Source: Streptomyces sp. SA15 (GTDB taxonomy: Bacteria; Actinomycetota; Actinomycetes; Streptomycetales; Streptomycetaceae). Taken from it: a DNA stretch of 64,000 nucleotides. Location of the stretch: the NCBI RefSeq assembly GCF_002291145.1, contig NZ_NTGE01000116.1, positions 1 through 64,000 on the forward strand. The letters are read 5' to 3'. A model generated the notes under the pieces. It did no database searches and was not told the DNA's origin. It was given only the letters and a program-made list of their open reading frames with translations. How positions within the stretch are numbered: the stretch's first letter is position 1; each line of letters opens with the position of its first letter. A program made the position numbers and the translations under genes. Shown here piece after piece: positions 7,718 through 17,400 of this stretch.

Positions 7718-8476
7718 ATGTCATCGTTGAACGCCAACCGTATCCGTGGGCAGTGGTTGCTTCGCCGTCCCAATGACGCCGCGACGTGCCGCATTTTCTG
7801 CTTCCCGTACTCCGGGGTCGGAGCCTCCATGTACGCGCGCTGGCCGGAGTGGGCCGGGAGCGCGGAAGTGTGCCCGATTCAGCCACCGGGCCGGGAAAAC
7901 CGGCTGGCGGAACCCCACTACGGCACCTTTGACGCCCTCGCCGAACAGGTGATTCCCGAGCTCGAACCCTATTTGGACCGACCGTTCGCGTTCTTCGGGC
8001 ACTGCAGTTCGGCACTCGCCGGTTTCGCGGTGGCCACCCGGCTCGCCGGGGCCGGTCTGCCCGTGCCGCGACGGCTCTTCGTATCCTCGCAGGTGGCGCC
8101 GCACGAGCCGCCGTACGGCCGGTTCCTCGCCATGAGTGACGAGGAGCTGACCACCGAGCTTGCCGGGCTGACCCGGTCCATGGGCGGGGAACCGGTTCCG
8201 GACCTGCTCGAGCTGGGGCTCTCGGTCATGAAGGCTGACATCGCCGCGCACAAGGCGTACCGGATCCCCGAACCGCTGCGGCTGCCGGGCGGCGTCACGG
8301 TGATTGGCTGGGACCGTGACGAGGAGGTGCGACCGGAGCTGATGGACGGCTGGCGCCAGTACTGCTCCGACGTCCGGTTCATCACCCTTCGCGGCTCTCA
8401 CCATACGTTCCTCGAGGCGCCTCTGGCGCTGATGGCGGAGCTGGCCAACGACATGCAGCGGGACGTGGCCCGATGA
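7718..8476 (+). CDS. Thioesterase-like alpha/beta hydrolase with Cys nucleophile (possible aminoacyl shuttle)
   Basis: A 252-residue alpha/beta-hydrolase of the type II thioesterase family: oxyanion region CFPYSGVGASMY near residue 30, acid in GWDRDEE (Asp about 199) and His in GSHHTF (about 228). The nucleophile elbow reads GHCSS instead of GHSxG, placing Cys at residue 96 where Ser is expected. Ordinary proofreading thioesterases use Ser; Cys-bearing relatives such as SyrC and CmaE move aminoacyl groups between carrier proteins. It is the first gene of the operon and overlaps the A-T didomain gene by 4 bp, while a normal GHSMG thioesterase is encoded further down. I infer a shuttle role toward the A-less module of NRPS2. 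An adjacent Ser (residue 97) could instead act, so the function is not settled. Confidence 0.72.
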   Translation: MSSLNANRIRGQWLLRRPNDAATCRIFCFPYSGVGASMYARWPEWAGSAEVCPIQPPGRENRLAEPHYGTFDALAEQVIPELEPYLDRPFAFFGHCSSALAGFAVATRLAGAGLPVPRRLFVSSQVAPHEPPYGRFLAMSDEELTTELAGLTRSMGGEPVPDLLELGLSVMKADIAAHKAYRIPEPLRLPGGVTVIGWDRDEEVRPELMDGWRQYCSDVRFITLRGSHHTFLEAPLALMAELANDMQRDVAR

Positions 8477-10185
8477 ATACCGCGCACGAGGTGCTGGCCG
8501 AGCGGATCGCGGCGACCCCCGACAAGGTGGCCGTGCGCGGAGACGACTGTGTCCTCACGTACGCGGAGCTGGACGCGCGGGCGAACCGTGTCGCGGAGCG
8601 GCTGAGGGCGCTCGGCATGGGCCGGGAGTCGACGGTGGGCGTTCTGGCTCGGCGCTCGGTCGAGCTCGTGGTGACACTGCTGGGCGTCTTGAAGTCGGGT
8701 GCCGCCTACGTGCCCGTGGACCCGCGGCAGCCGGACGGCTGGCGCACCACGGCCCTGCGGTCCGTCGGCGTGCGTCATCTCGTGGACGAGAGAGGCACTG
8801 TGCTGCCGGGGTACGAGGCGGCCGGGCCGGATCCGGACGCCGGACAGGCCTCGGGGACGGCGGGCGGCAATCTCGCCTATGTCGCGTTCACCTCGGGGTC
8901 CACCGGTACCCCCCGTGGGGTTGCGGTGCCCCACGAGGCGGTGCTGCGGCTGGCGCTCGACCCGACTTGCGCCCCGCTCGACCCCCATGACCGCTATCTT
9001 CAGTTCGCTCCCGTGGCGTTCGACGCGTCCACGTTCGAGATCTGGCCTCCGCTGCTCGGTGGCGCCGAACTCGTGGTGCATCCTGCGAGTGAGCCGTCGC
9101 CGGCCGAACTCGCGGAGTTCATCAGCGAACAGAAGATCACGACGCTGTGGATGACCGCCGGGCTCTTTCAGCTGATGGTCGATGCGCACGTCGACCGGCT
9201 GGCGGGAGTGCGGCGGCTGGTCGTCGGCGGCGACGTGGTCTCCCCACGGCACGCCGCGGAGATCCTGGCGCGGGTGCCGGGCCTACGGCTCGTCAACGGG
9301 TACGGCCCGACGGAGAACACCACCTTCACCTGCTGCCACGAGGTCGTCCCGGGGGAGTCGGGACCGCTGCCGATTGGACGGCCAATCACAGGCACCGACG
9401 TACGGGTGCTGGACGCACGGCTGAGGCCGACCCTGGAGGGCGAGCTCTACGCGGTGGGGTTGGGACTGGCCCGCGGGTACGCGGGCGCGCCGGGGCTGAC
9501 CGCGGCGCGTTTCGTCTGCGACCCGTGGAGCTCGCCGCCCGGCGGCAGGATGTACCGGACTGGTGACCGGGTGCGCGTCCGCCCGGACGGTGTGCTCGAG
9601 TTCCTGGGGCGGACCGACCGGCAGGTCAAGATCAACGGTTTCCGGGTGGAGCCGGGTGAGGTGGAGAGCGCCCTCGCGGCTCAGCCGGGTGTGCGCGCCG
9701 TGGCGGTGGTGGCCCAGCCGACCACGACAGGGACGCAACGGCTGATCGCCTTCGTCGCGCCGCACAGGGGGCAGGTGTTGTCCGTACTGGGGCTGCGGAA
9801 GCAGGCGGCTGCAGCACTGCCCGACTACGCGCGGCCTGCGTCCTATCGGGTTGTCGACGACCTTCCGCTGACGGTCAACGGCAAGGTCGATCGCGCCGAG
9901 CTAGCCGGGCTCGTCTCCCGTGAGCGCCCGGACCTGTTCACCGACTACGTTCCTCCGCGCTCCCCCCTAGAGGAACAGATCGCCGAGATGTGGTCCGACC
10001 TGCTGGGGATCGACCGGATCGGGGTCGACGACGACTTCATCGTCCTGGGCGGCTATTCCCTGCTCAGTATGCGGATGACCGCCGACATCGCCACCGAGTT
10101 CGGGGTGGCGCTCACGCCGCGGGACTTCTACCTGAGACCGACGGTGGCGAGGCTCGCGGCGCTGATCGAGGAGCGCACCCGATGA
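8473..10185 (+). CDS. Free-standing NRPS adenylation-thiolation didomain, Val-like code
   Basis: A 570-residue protein that activates one amino acid and holds it on its own carrier. The adenylation domain (residues about 8-480) shows TSGSTGTPRG, NGYGPTE, YRTGD and the A10 Lys in VNGKVDRAEL. The carrier domain (about 495-565) has GGYS with the phosphopantetheine Ser at 529; Tyr replaces the usual His. Reading the binding pocket by eye gives D-A-F-W-V-G-G-T-F-K, almost the classic Val code (DAFWIGGTFK). There is no C domain, so the loaded residue must be handed to another protein. The next gene, overlapping by 4 bp, is a P450; the same A-T plus P450 pairing is used for beta-hydroxylation on the carrier in NovH/NovI-type systems. 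Hydroxyvaline is the simplest prediction. Confidence 0.88.
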   Translation: MNTAHEVLAERIAATPDKVAVRGDDCVLTYAELDARANRVAERLRALGMGRESTVGVLARRSVELVVTLLGVLKSGAAYVPVDPRQPDGWRTTALRSVGVRHLVDERGTVLPGYEAAGPDPDAGQASGTAGGNLAYVAFTSGSTGTPRGVAVPHEAVLRLALDPTCAPLDPHDRYLQFAPVAFDASTFEIWPPLLGGAELVVHPASEPSPAELAEFISEQKITTLWMTAGLFQLMVDAHVDRLAGVRRLVVGGDVVSPRHAAEILARVPGLRLVNGYGPTENTTFTCCHEVVPGESGPLPIGRPITGTDVRVLDARLRPTLEGELYAVGLGLARGYAGAPGLTAARFVCDPWSSPPGGRMYRTGDRVRVRPDGVLEFLGRTDRQVKINGFRVEPGEVESALAAQPGVRAVAVVAQPTTTGTQRLIAFVAPHRGQVLSVLGLRKQAAAALPDYARPASYRVVDDLPLTVNGKVDRAELAGLVSRERPDLFTDYVPPRSPLEEQIAEMWSDLLGIDRIGVDDDFIVLGGYSLLSMRMTADIATEFGVALTPRDFYLRPTVARLAALIEERTR

Positions 10186-11426
10186 GGATGTCGCCGGACG
10201 ATCCGGGGCAGCCGGTGGATCCGGACCGTGTCGACCTGTGGGATTCGCGGCTCTACAGCGACGGGCACCCGCACGCGGTATGGCGCCTGCTGCGGGCAAA
10301 GGCACCCGTGCATCGGCAGGAACTGGAGGACGGCCGGCACTTCTGGTCGGTCGTGCGGTACGCGGACGTGTGCCGGGTCCTGCGCGACCACGAGTTCTTC
10401 ACGTCCGAACGGGGAACGCTGCTCACCGCGCTCGGCGGCGGCGACCCGGCAGGCGGCAAGATGATGGCGGCGACCGACCCGCCACGGCACACAGCGCTGC
10501 GGGAGTCGCTCAACCGCGTGCTGTCGGCCCGGGCCGTGGAGGCCCGGCGCGAGGTGCTGCTCAAGCCCGTCGACCGGCTCCTAGACCCCCTGCTCACCGG
10601 GGAGAGCACCGACCTCGCCGTGGCCGCTATGGACTTCCCGATGGACTTCATCGGCACGTTCATGGGCCTGCCGGAGGAGGACTGGCCGCGGCTGGCGAAG
10701 CTGACCACGATGGCGATCGCACCGCACGACCCGGACTTCCAGGAGGGATCCGCTCCCCTCACGCTGCTCACTGCGCACCACGAACTGTTCGAGTACTTCT
10801 CACGTCAGCTGTCCGCCCGCGGCGGTAACCCCACGGACGACCTGATCGGCCACTTGATGAGCATGCGGATCGATGGGAGCCCGCTCGACCACGAGACCAT
10901 CGTCTACAACTGCTACAGCCTGATCCTCGGCGCCAACGTGACCACGCCGCACACCATCACCGGTCTGGTACAGGCGCTGATGGACCACCCGGCCGCCCAC
11001 CGGAAGGCCGCCGCGGACCCCTCCCTCGTGTCCGGGTGCGTCGAAGAAGGGCTGCGTTGGTCCTCGCCGGCCAGCCACTTCATGCGCTACTCCACCCGGG
11101 ACGTCGAACTCGGCGGATACACCATTCGTGAGGGCTCGGCACTGGTCGCGTGGCTGGGGTCCGCCAACCGGGACGAAGACGTCTTCGCCGATCCCTACGT
11201 GTTCGACATCGAGCGCAGGCCCAACCGGCACGTCGCCTTCGGCTTCGGGCCGCACTACTGCGTCGGGGGCGCGCTGGCCCGGATCTCACTGCGGATGCTC
11301 TTCGAACGGATCTTTGCGTGCATCGAACGCTTCGAACCCGCAGGCGAGGTCCGGCACCTGGCTTCCACCTTTGTAGCGGGGGTCAAGTCGATGCCGGTGC
11401 GAGCCGTACCCCACATCGGGTCCTAG
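10182..11426 (+). CDS. Cytochrome P450, likely hydroxylates the carrier-bound amino acid
   Basis: A 414-residue bacterial class I P450. The heme loop reads FGFGPHYCVGGALAR with the Cys ligand near residue 360, the ExxR motif lies in EEGLRW, and the I-helix has GANVTTPH, where the acid-threonine pair is replaced by V-T-T. A similar GANVTTP I-helix is, from memory, found in NovI-like P450s that hydroxylate aminoacyl-carrier substrates. It overlaps the A-T didomain gene by ATGA, so the two are probably translated together and work as a pair. Ferredoxin and reductase partners are not encoded nearby. Site of oxidation (beta-carbon) is inferred from context only. Confidence 0.88.
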   Translation: MRMSPDDPGQPVDPDRVDLWDSRLYSDGHPHAVWRLLRAKAPVHRQELEDGRHFWSVVRYADVCRVLRDHEFFTSERGTLLTALGGGDPAGGKMMAATDPPRHTALRESLNRVLSARAVEARREVLLKPVDRLLDPLLTGESTDLAVAAMDFPMDFIGTFMGLPEEDWPRLAKLTTMAIAPHDPDFQEGSAPLTLLTAHHELFEYFSRQLSARGGNPTDDLIGHLMSMRIDGSPLDHETIVYNCYSLILGANVTTPHTITGLVQALMDHPAAHRKAAADPSLVSGCVEEGLRWSSPASHFMRYSTRDVELGGYTIREGSALVAWLGSANRDEDVFADPYVFDIERRPNRHVAFGFGPHYCVGGALARISLRMLFERIFACIERFEPAGEVRHLASTFVAGVKSMPVRAVPHIGS

Positions 11427-11497
11427 CGGTTCGCTGACGTGACTCTCGTGACTGACGTGGCTGTGGAGGCGTCCCCGGAACCGGGCCGCCGGAGTGA

Positions 11498-14400
11498 ATG
11501 GTCGGTGGAATGTTGAAGTACTCCCGCACGGATGACGCGTCGTCGGCGCCGCTGTCACCGACCCAGCACGACATCTGGGTCGCCTGCCGGGCCGACCCCA
11601 ACGCCCCGGTCTACCGGGCGGCCGAGTGCGTCCAGATAGAAGGGCCGCTCGACCGAGCCCTGTTCGAGCGGGCGCTGCGGCGCACGGTGGACGACGTCGA
11701 CTCGCTGCGGGCCAGGTTCGTCGAGACGCCGGACGGACCACGCCAGCTGATCGGCACCCTCCCACCGTGGGAACCGGCGTGGCTCGATCTCCGGTCACAG
11801 CCCGATCCCCGGGCCGCCGCCGACGAGTGGATACGGAAGGACCTCGCCCGCCCGATCGACCTGGCCGCCGACCGATTGTTCACCTTCGCCGTCTTCCAGA
11901 TCGCCGACCACACGTACCTCTGGTACCAGGGCTATCACCACATCGTCATCGACGGCGTCGGCTTCTCCCTGCTCAACCAGCGGTTCGCCGAGGTGTACAA
12001 CGCCCTGACGGACGGCCTGGCCGTTCCCGCCGGCGCCATGGGCTCGGTGCGGTCACTCGTCGACGACTACGAGGAGTACGCCCGGTCCAGCCAGTTCGCC
12101 GAAGACCAGGCCTACTGGTGGGACCGCTTCGCCGACCTTCCGGAGCCGGGCCGGCTGGCCGGGGAGCCGCCAACGGGCTGGACGGTGCCGGTTCGACGGC
12201 GCGCGGCACTGTCGGAGCGGTCCCTGGACGCGCTGCAAGACGCGCGGCAACGGCACGGCGCAAGGACGTCCCGGCTGATGTTCGCGGCTGCCGCCGTGCT
12301 GGTGCACCGGCACTCCGGATCCGGCGATGTCGTCCTCGGACTGCCGGTCACCGCACGGGTGACCGAGACGGCGAAGACGGCGGCCGGCCCGCTGGTGAAC
12401 GTGCTGCCGCTGCGGCTCTCGGTACGGCCGCAGACCCCGGTGCGCGAGCTGGTCGAACAGGTCGGGGCCGAGATCAAAGCGGCGCTGGCTCATCAGCGCT
12501 ATCCCGGCGAGCGGCTGCGCCAGGAGTTGATGGAGCGCGGCATGGGACGCTCCGTGCTGGGGCCAGCGGTGAACGTCATCCCGTTCCACTACGGCGGCCG
12601 CCTGGGCGACGCCCGCATGGTGACGTCACGTAACGTGTCGGTCCGTCATATCCACGACATGAGCTTCAGCGCCTACAGACGTGCCGACGGCGGGCTGGAC
12701 ATCGACCTGGACGCCGATCCGCGGCTCTACACGGACGGCGAAGTCGCAGGCCACCACGAGGCATTCGTTCAGCTCGTCGGGGAGATCACAGAGGCGCTCA
12801 ACCACCCCGGCCGTACGGTCGCCGACCTGTCCACGGTGGGGGGCGAACGCCGGGAGGCGCTGCACGGTTGGGGAAGCCTGGCAGGACCGCCCGTCCCCGC
12901 ACGCACCTTCTCCGACCTCTTCCGGGAGATTGCGGCACGTCACGGGGACGCGCCGGCGGTGGAGCTGGTGGGCGCGCCCTGCGTCGGCTACACGGAGCTG
13001 GACGAACGGGCCGACACCCTGGCCAGGCTGCTGCTCGCCAGGGGCGTCGGGCCGGAATCGGTCGTCGCGGTCGCTCTGCCCCGCTCCGTCGACCTCGTGG
13101 TGGCCGTGTTGGCCGTGATGCGGGCCGGCGGTGCCTACCTGCCCGTCGATCCGGCGTACCCGCGAGAGCGCATTGCCCACATGCTCGCCGACGCCCGGCC
13201 GCAGTGCCTGCTCACCGTGGGAGAACTGGCCGAAGTAGCCGGGACGGGGGACACGCCCGTCGTCCTCCTGGACGCTCCGGCCACCCGGGAGGAGTTGTCC
13301 GGGACGGCGTGCGGCTCCTTACCCGGCGCTGAGCCCGCCGCGGCGCCCGACGTCCGGAACACGGCCTACGTCATCTACACCTCCGGTTCCACCGGACGCC
13401 CCAAGGGCGTCGCGGTGACCCACCAGGGGGTGGCGGCCCTCGCGCAGGCCCAGCAGCGGGCCTTCGCCGTCGGCCCGGGGGCACGGGTGCTGCAGTTCGC
13501 CTCGATCAGCTTCGACGCCGCGTTCTGGGAGCTGGTCATGGCGCTGCTCTCCGGCGGCACCCTCGTCCTCGCGCCGAACCCGGACGAGCTGTCGCCGCCA
13601 GAGCTGGGGCGCTTCCTCACCGAGCGGCGGATCACCCATGCGACCCTTCCGCCGGCGGTGCTCGCGGCCCTCCCCGACGGGGCGATACCCGAGGGAGTCA
13701 CCCTCGTCGTGGCAGGCGAGGCGTGCCCGCCCGAGCTGGTGGCCACGTGGTCGCCCGGCCGCACGATGATCAACGCCTACGGTCCCACCGAGACCACGGT
13801 GTGCTGCACCGCGAGCGAGCCGTTGGGCGACGATATCGGCTCGCCCGTCCCGATCGGCAGGCCCTTCGCCGTATCGGGCATTCACGTGCTGGACCACGCC
13901 CTGCAACCGGTCCAGCCCGGAGTCGCTGGTGAGGTGTACGTGACGGGTCCGGGCCTTGCCCGCGGCTACCTCGGCCGGGCCGGCCTGACCGCCGAGCGCT
14001 TCGTGGCGAACCCATTCACGGGCGACGGCGACCGCATGTACCGCACGGGCGACCTGGCACGGTGGCGGGAAGACGGCTGGCTGGAGTTCATCGGGCGCGC
14101 GGACCAGCAGGTGAAGATCCGCGGATTCCGCGTCGAGCTGGGCGAGATCGAGTCCGTACTGCTGGCGGCGGACGGAGTCCGCCAGGCGATCGCCGTGCTG
14201 CGCACTGACGGGGCACGGGAACCGCAGATCGTCGCCTACGTCGTGCCCGAGGGGACCGCCGCCCTGGATGTCGACGCGGCCAGAAAACGGCTGGCCGAGA
14301 CGCTTCCCGCACACATGCGCCCCCACGCGATCCTCGAGCTCGACGCCCTGCCCGTCACCCCTCAGGGCAAGGTGGACCGCGCCGCCCTGCCGGCCCCGTC

Positions 14401-17400
14401 CCGGACGGACCGGACGACGGCCGCCGACCACGGGTCCGTCAGCCCGCCGCGGACACCGCGGGAGCGACAGCTGTGTGCGCTCTTCGCCGAGATCCTCGAC
14501 GTCGATGCCGCCGCGGTCGGGATCGACCGGAGCTTCTTCGAACTGGGCGGACACTCCTTGCTGGCGGGCCGGCTCGTGGTGCGGCTCCGCGCCGAACTCG
14601 GTGCCCACTGCGGCATGGAGACGGTCTTCCTCGCGCCGACCGTACGGGAACTCGCCGAACGCCTGGGCGACGGTCAGGCCGGCTCCGATGACGACGATCC
14701 GGTCCGCCAGGGCCCGGTTCCGGCACCCGGCGACGGCGACCTGGCGCTGTCGTACGCCCAGCAGAGGCTGTGGTTCCTGCATCAGCTCGAGGGGCCCAGC
14801 GCCGCGTACAACATTCCGCTCGTCCTCAGCCTCGGCGGCGAACTCGACCACGGCGCCCTCGCGGCGGCACTCGGCGACGTCGTCGACCACCATGAGACCC
14901 TGCGCACCGTCTACCAGGACCGCGCGGGACTACCGGTCCAGCGCATCCTCGCCGAGGGCGGCCCGGCGCACCCCGGACTCGCCGTCGTGGCCACCGACGA
15001 CACGCGCCTGCGTGAGGCGCTGGCCGCGGCCGCGGCCAGCGCCTTCGATCTGTCGGCCGAGCCTCCGCTGCGGGCCGTGCTGTTCGCCCTCGGCCCGAGG
15101 CGGCACGTACTTCTGCTGCTGCTGCACCACATCGCCGCCGACGCCGAGTCGCTCGGCCCGCTGATGCGCGACCTCCTGGCCGCCTACGAAGCCCGTCGCG
15201 CCGGGCAGGCTCCGGCCCTGACGCCCCTGCCCGTGCAGTACGCCGACTACACCGCCTGGCAACGCCGCATGCTGGGCGACGAGGCCGCCCCGGACAGCGT
15301 CGTCGCGCGGCAGATCGCTTTTTGGAAAGAGGCACTGGCCGGTCTTCCCGACCACCTCGACCTGCCCTTCGACCGGCCGCATCCGGCGGGCGTCGGCACC
15401 GCGTCCGCCGCGCTGACCGAAATCGACCTCGACCCGGCTCTCCACAGCCGCATCGCCGGCCTCGCGCGGTCCGCCGACGCCAGCACTTTCATGGTGCTCC
15501 AGGCTGGCCTGGCGGCGCTGTTGACCAGGCTTGGCGCCGGCGAGGACATCGCCATCGGCGCGGCCGTGGCGGGGCGCTCCCACGCATCCCTGGCAGACCT
15601 GGTCGGTCTGTTCGTCAATACGGTGGTGCTGCGCACCGACACTTCGGGCAACCCCGGTTTCCGTGAACTGCTCGGCCGGGTGCGCCGGGCGAACGCCGCG
15701 GCCTATGCCAATCAGGACCTGCCGTTCGAACGCCTGGTGGAGGCGCTCAAGCCTCCGCGTTCGATGTCCAGGCATCCGCTCTTCCAGGTCATGCTCTCGA
15801 TGGACAGCTCCCGGCGGGCGCTGCCGTCCGTGGCCGGCCTGGAACTGGAGCTGACGGACATGCCCACCGGCACGGCCAAGTTCGACCTGTCCTTCAATGT
15901 CCGGGAGGCCTTCACGGCGGAAGGCGGTGCGGACGGGATCAGGGTGACGCTGGAATACCGCGCCGATGTCTTCCGCCCGGGCACCGCTCGGGCACTGCTG
16001 GAGCGGTACGTCCGCCTGATCGAGGCGGTCACGCAGGACCCGAGCACGCGGATCGGTGACGCCCGTATCCTCGCCGAGGACGAGTACCGTCGGCTGCTGC
16101 GCGACTGGAACCGGACCGAGGCACCGCACACGTTGGACGATGTGGTGACGCGGGTCAGGGCCATGGCGGAGGGGCGGCCGAACGCGGTGGCGGTTACCGA
16201 CCATGACGGTGACGTGACCTACCGGGATCTCGTGGCGCGGATGGACCTGGTTGCAGGCCGGCTACGGGCTCATGGCGTGGGACCGGACACGGTGGTCGGC
16301 GTGCTGGTCGACCGGAGCCGGTGGGCGGTGACTGCGTTCCTCGGCGTTCTCGCGGCCGGAGCCGCGTACCTTCCCCTGGAGACGGGCGCACCCGTGAGCC
16401 GATCCGCGGCCCTGCTGACCGACGCGGGCACGCGGTGGCTGCTGGCCGGTCCCCGGCACGGCGACCTCGCGGCCGCGGTGGCGAAGGGCGCGGCCGGCAC
16501 GGTGGCCGTACTGGAGCTCACCGGGGACGGCGAGGAAACCATCGGCGGTACGCGCGTGACACCGGCGCCCGACCAGCTGGCGTACGTCATCTTCACGTCC
16601 GGTTCCACCGGCCGCCCCAAGGGCGCGATGGTGCACCACCGGGGCATGAACAACCACCTGCTGGCCAAGGTGGAGAGCCTCGCCCTCACCGCCGAGGACA
16701 CGATCGTCCTCAACGCCCCGCTCACCTTCGACATCTCGCTGTGGCAGATGGTCGCCGCCCTGCTCGTCGGCGGCCGTACGCTCGCGGTCGGACAGGCCCT
16801 GGCGGCCGATCCACCGGGGCTGTTCCAGTCTGTGGCCCGTCAGGGGGTCACCGTCCTGGAGGTGGTGCCCTCACTGCTGCGGGCCGCCCTGGAGGCGTGG
16901 GACGACGGGGCGCAGGTGCCGCCGTTGCCGAAGCTGCGGTGGCTGGTCGTCACCGGCGAGGAGCTGCCCGCCGAACTGAGCCGACGCTGGCTCGCCCGCT
17001 TCCCGGCCATCCCCGTCGTCAACGCATACGGTCCGACCGAGTGTTCGGACGACGTCACCCACGCCGTTGTCGCGCAGCCGCCCACCCGGACCACGGCACC
17101 CATCGGCCGCGCGATCCGTAACACCCGGCTTTACGTGCTGAGCGACGAGCTCCAGCCCGTACCCGTCGGAGTCGTCGGCGACCTGTACGTCGCCGGTACC
17201 GGAGTCGGCCGGGGATACCTGGGCGATCCGGCCAAGACCGCCGACACGTTCGTGGCCGATCCCTTCGCCGCCGACGGCGGCCGTCTTTACCGCACCGGTG
17301 ACCGGGTGCGGTTCCTGCCGGACGGGCAGCTCGAGTTCCTGGGCCGCCGCGACACGCAGGTCAAGATCCGGGGTCGACGTATCGAACTGGGGGAGGTGGA

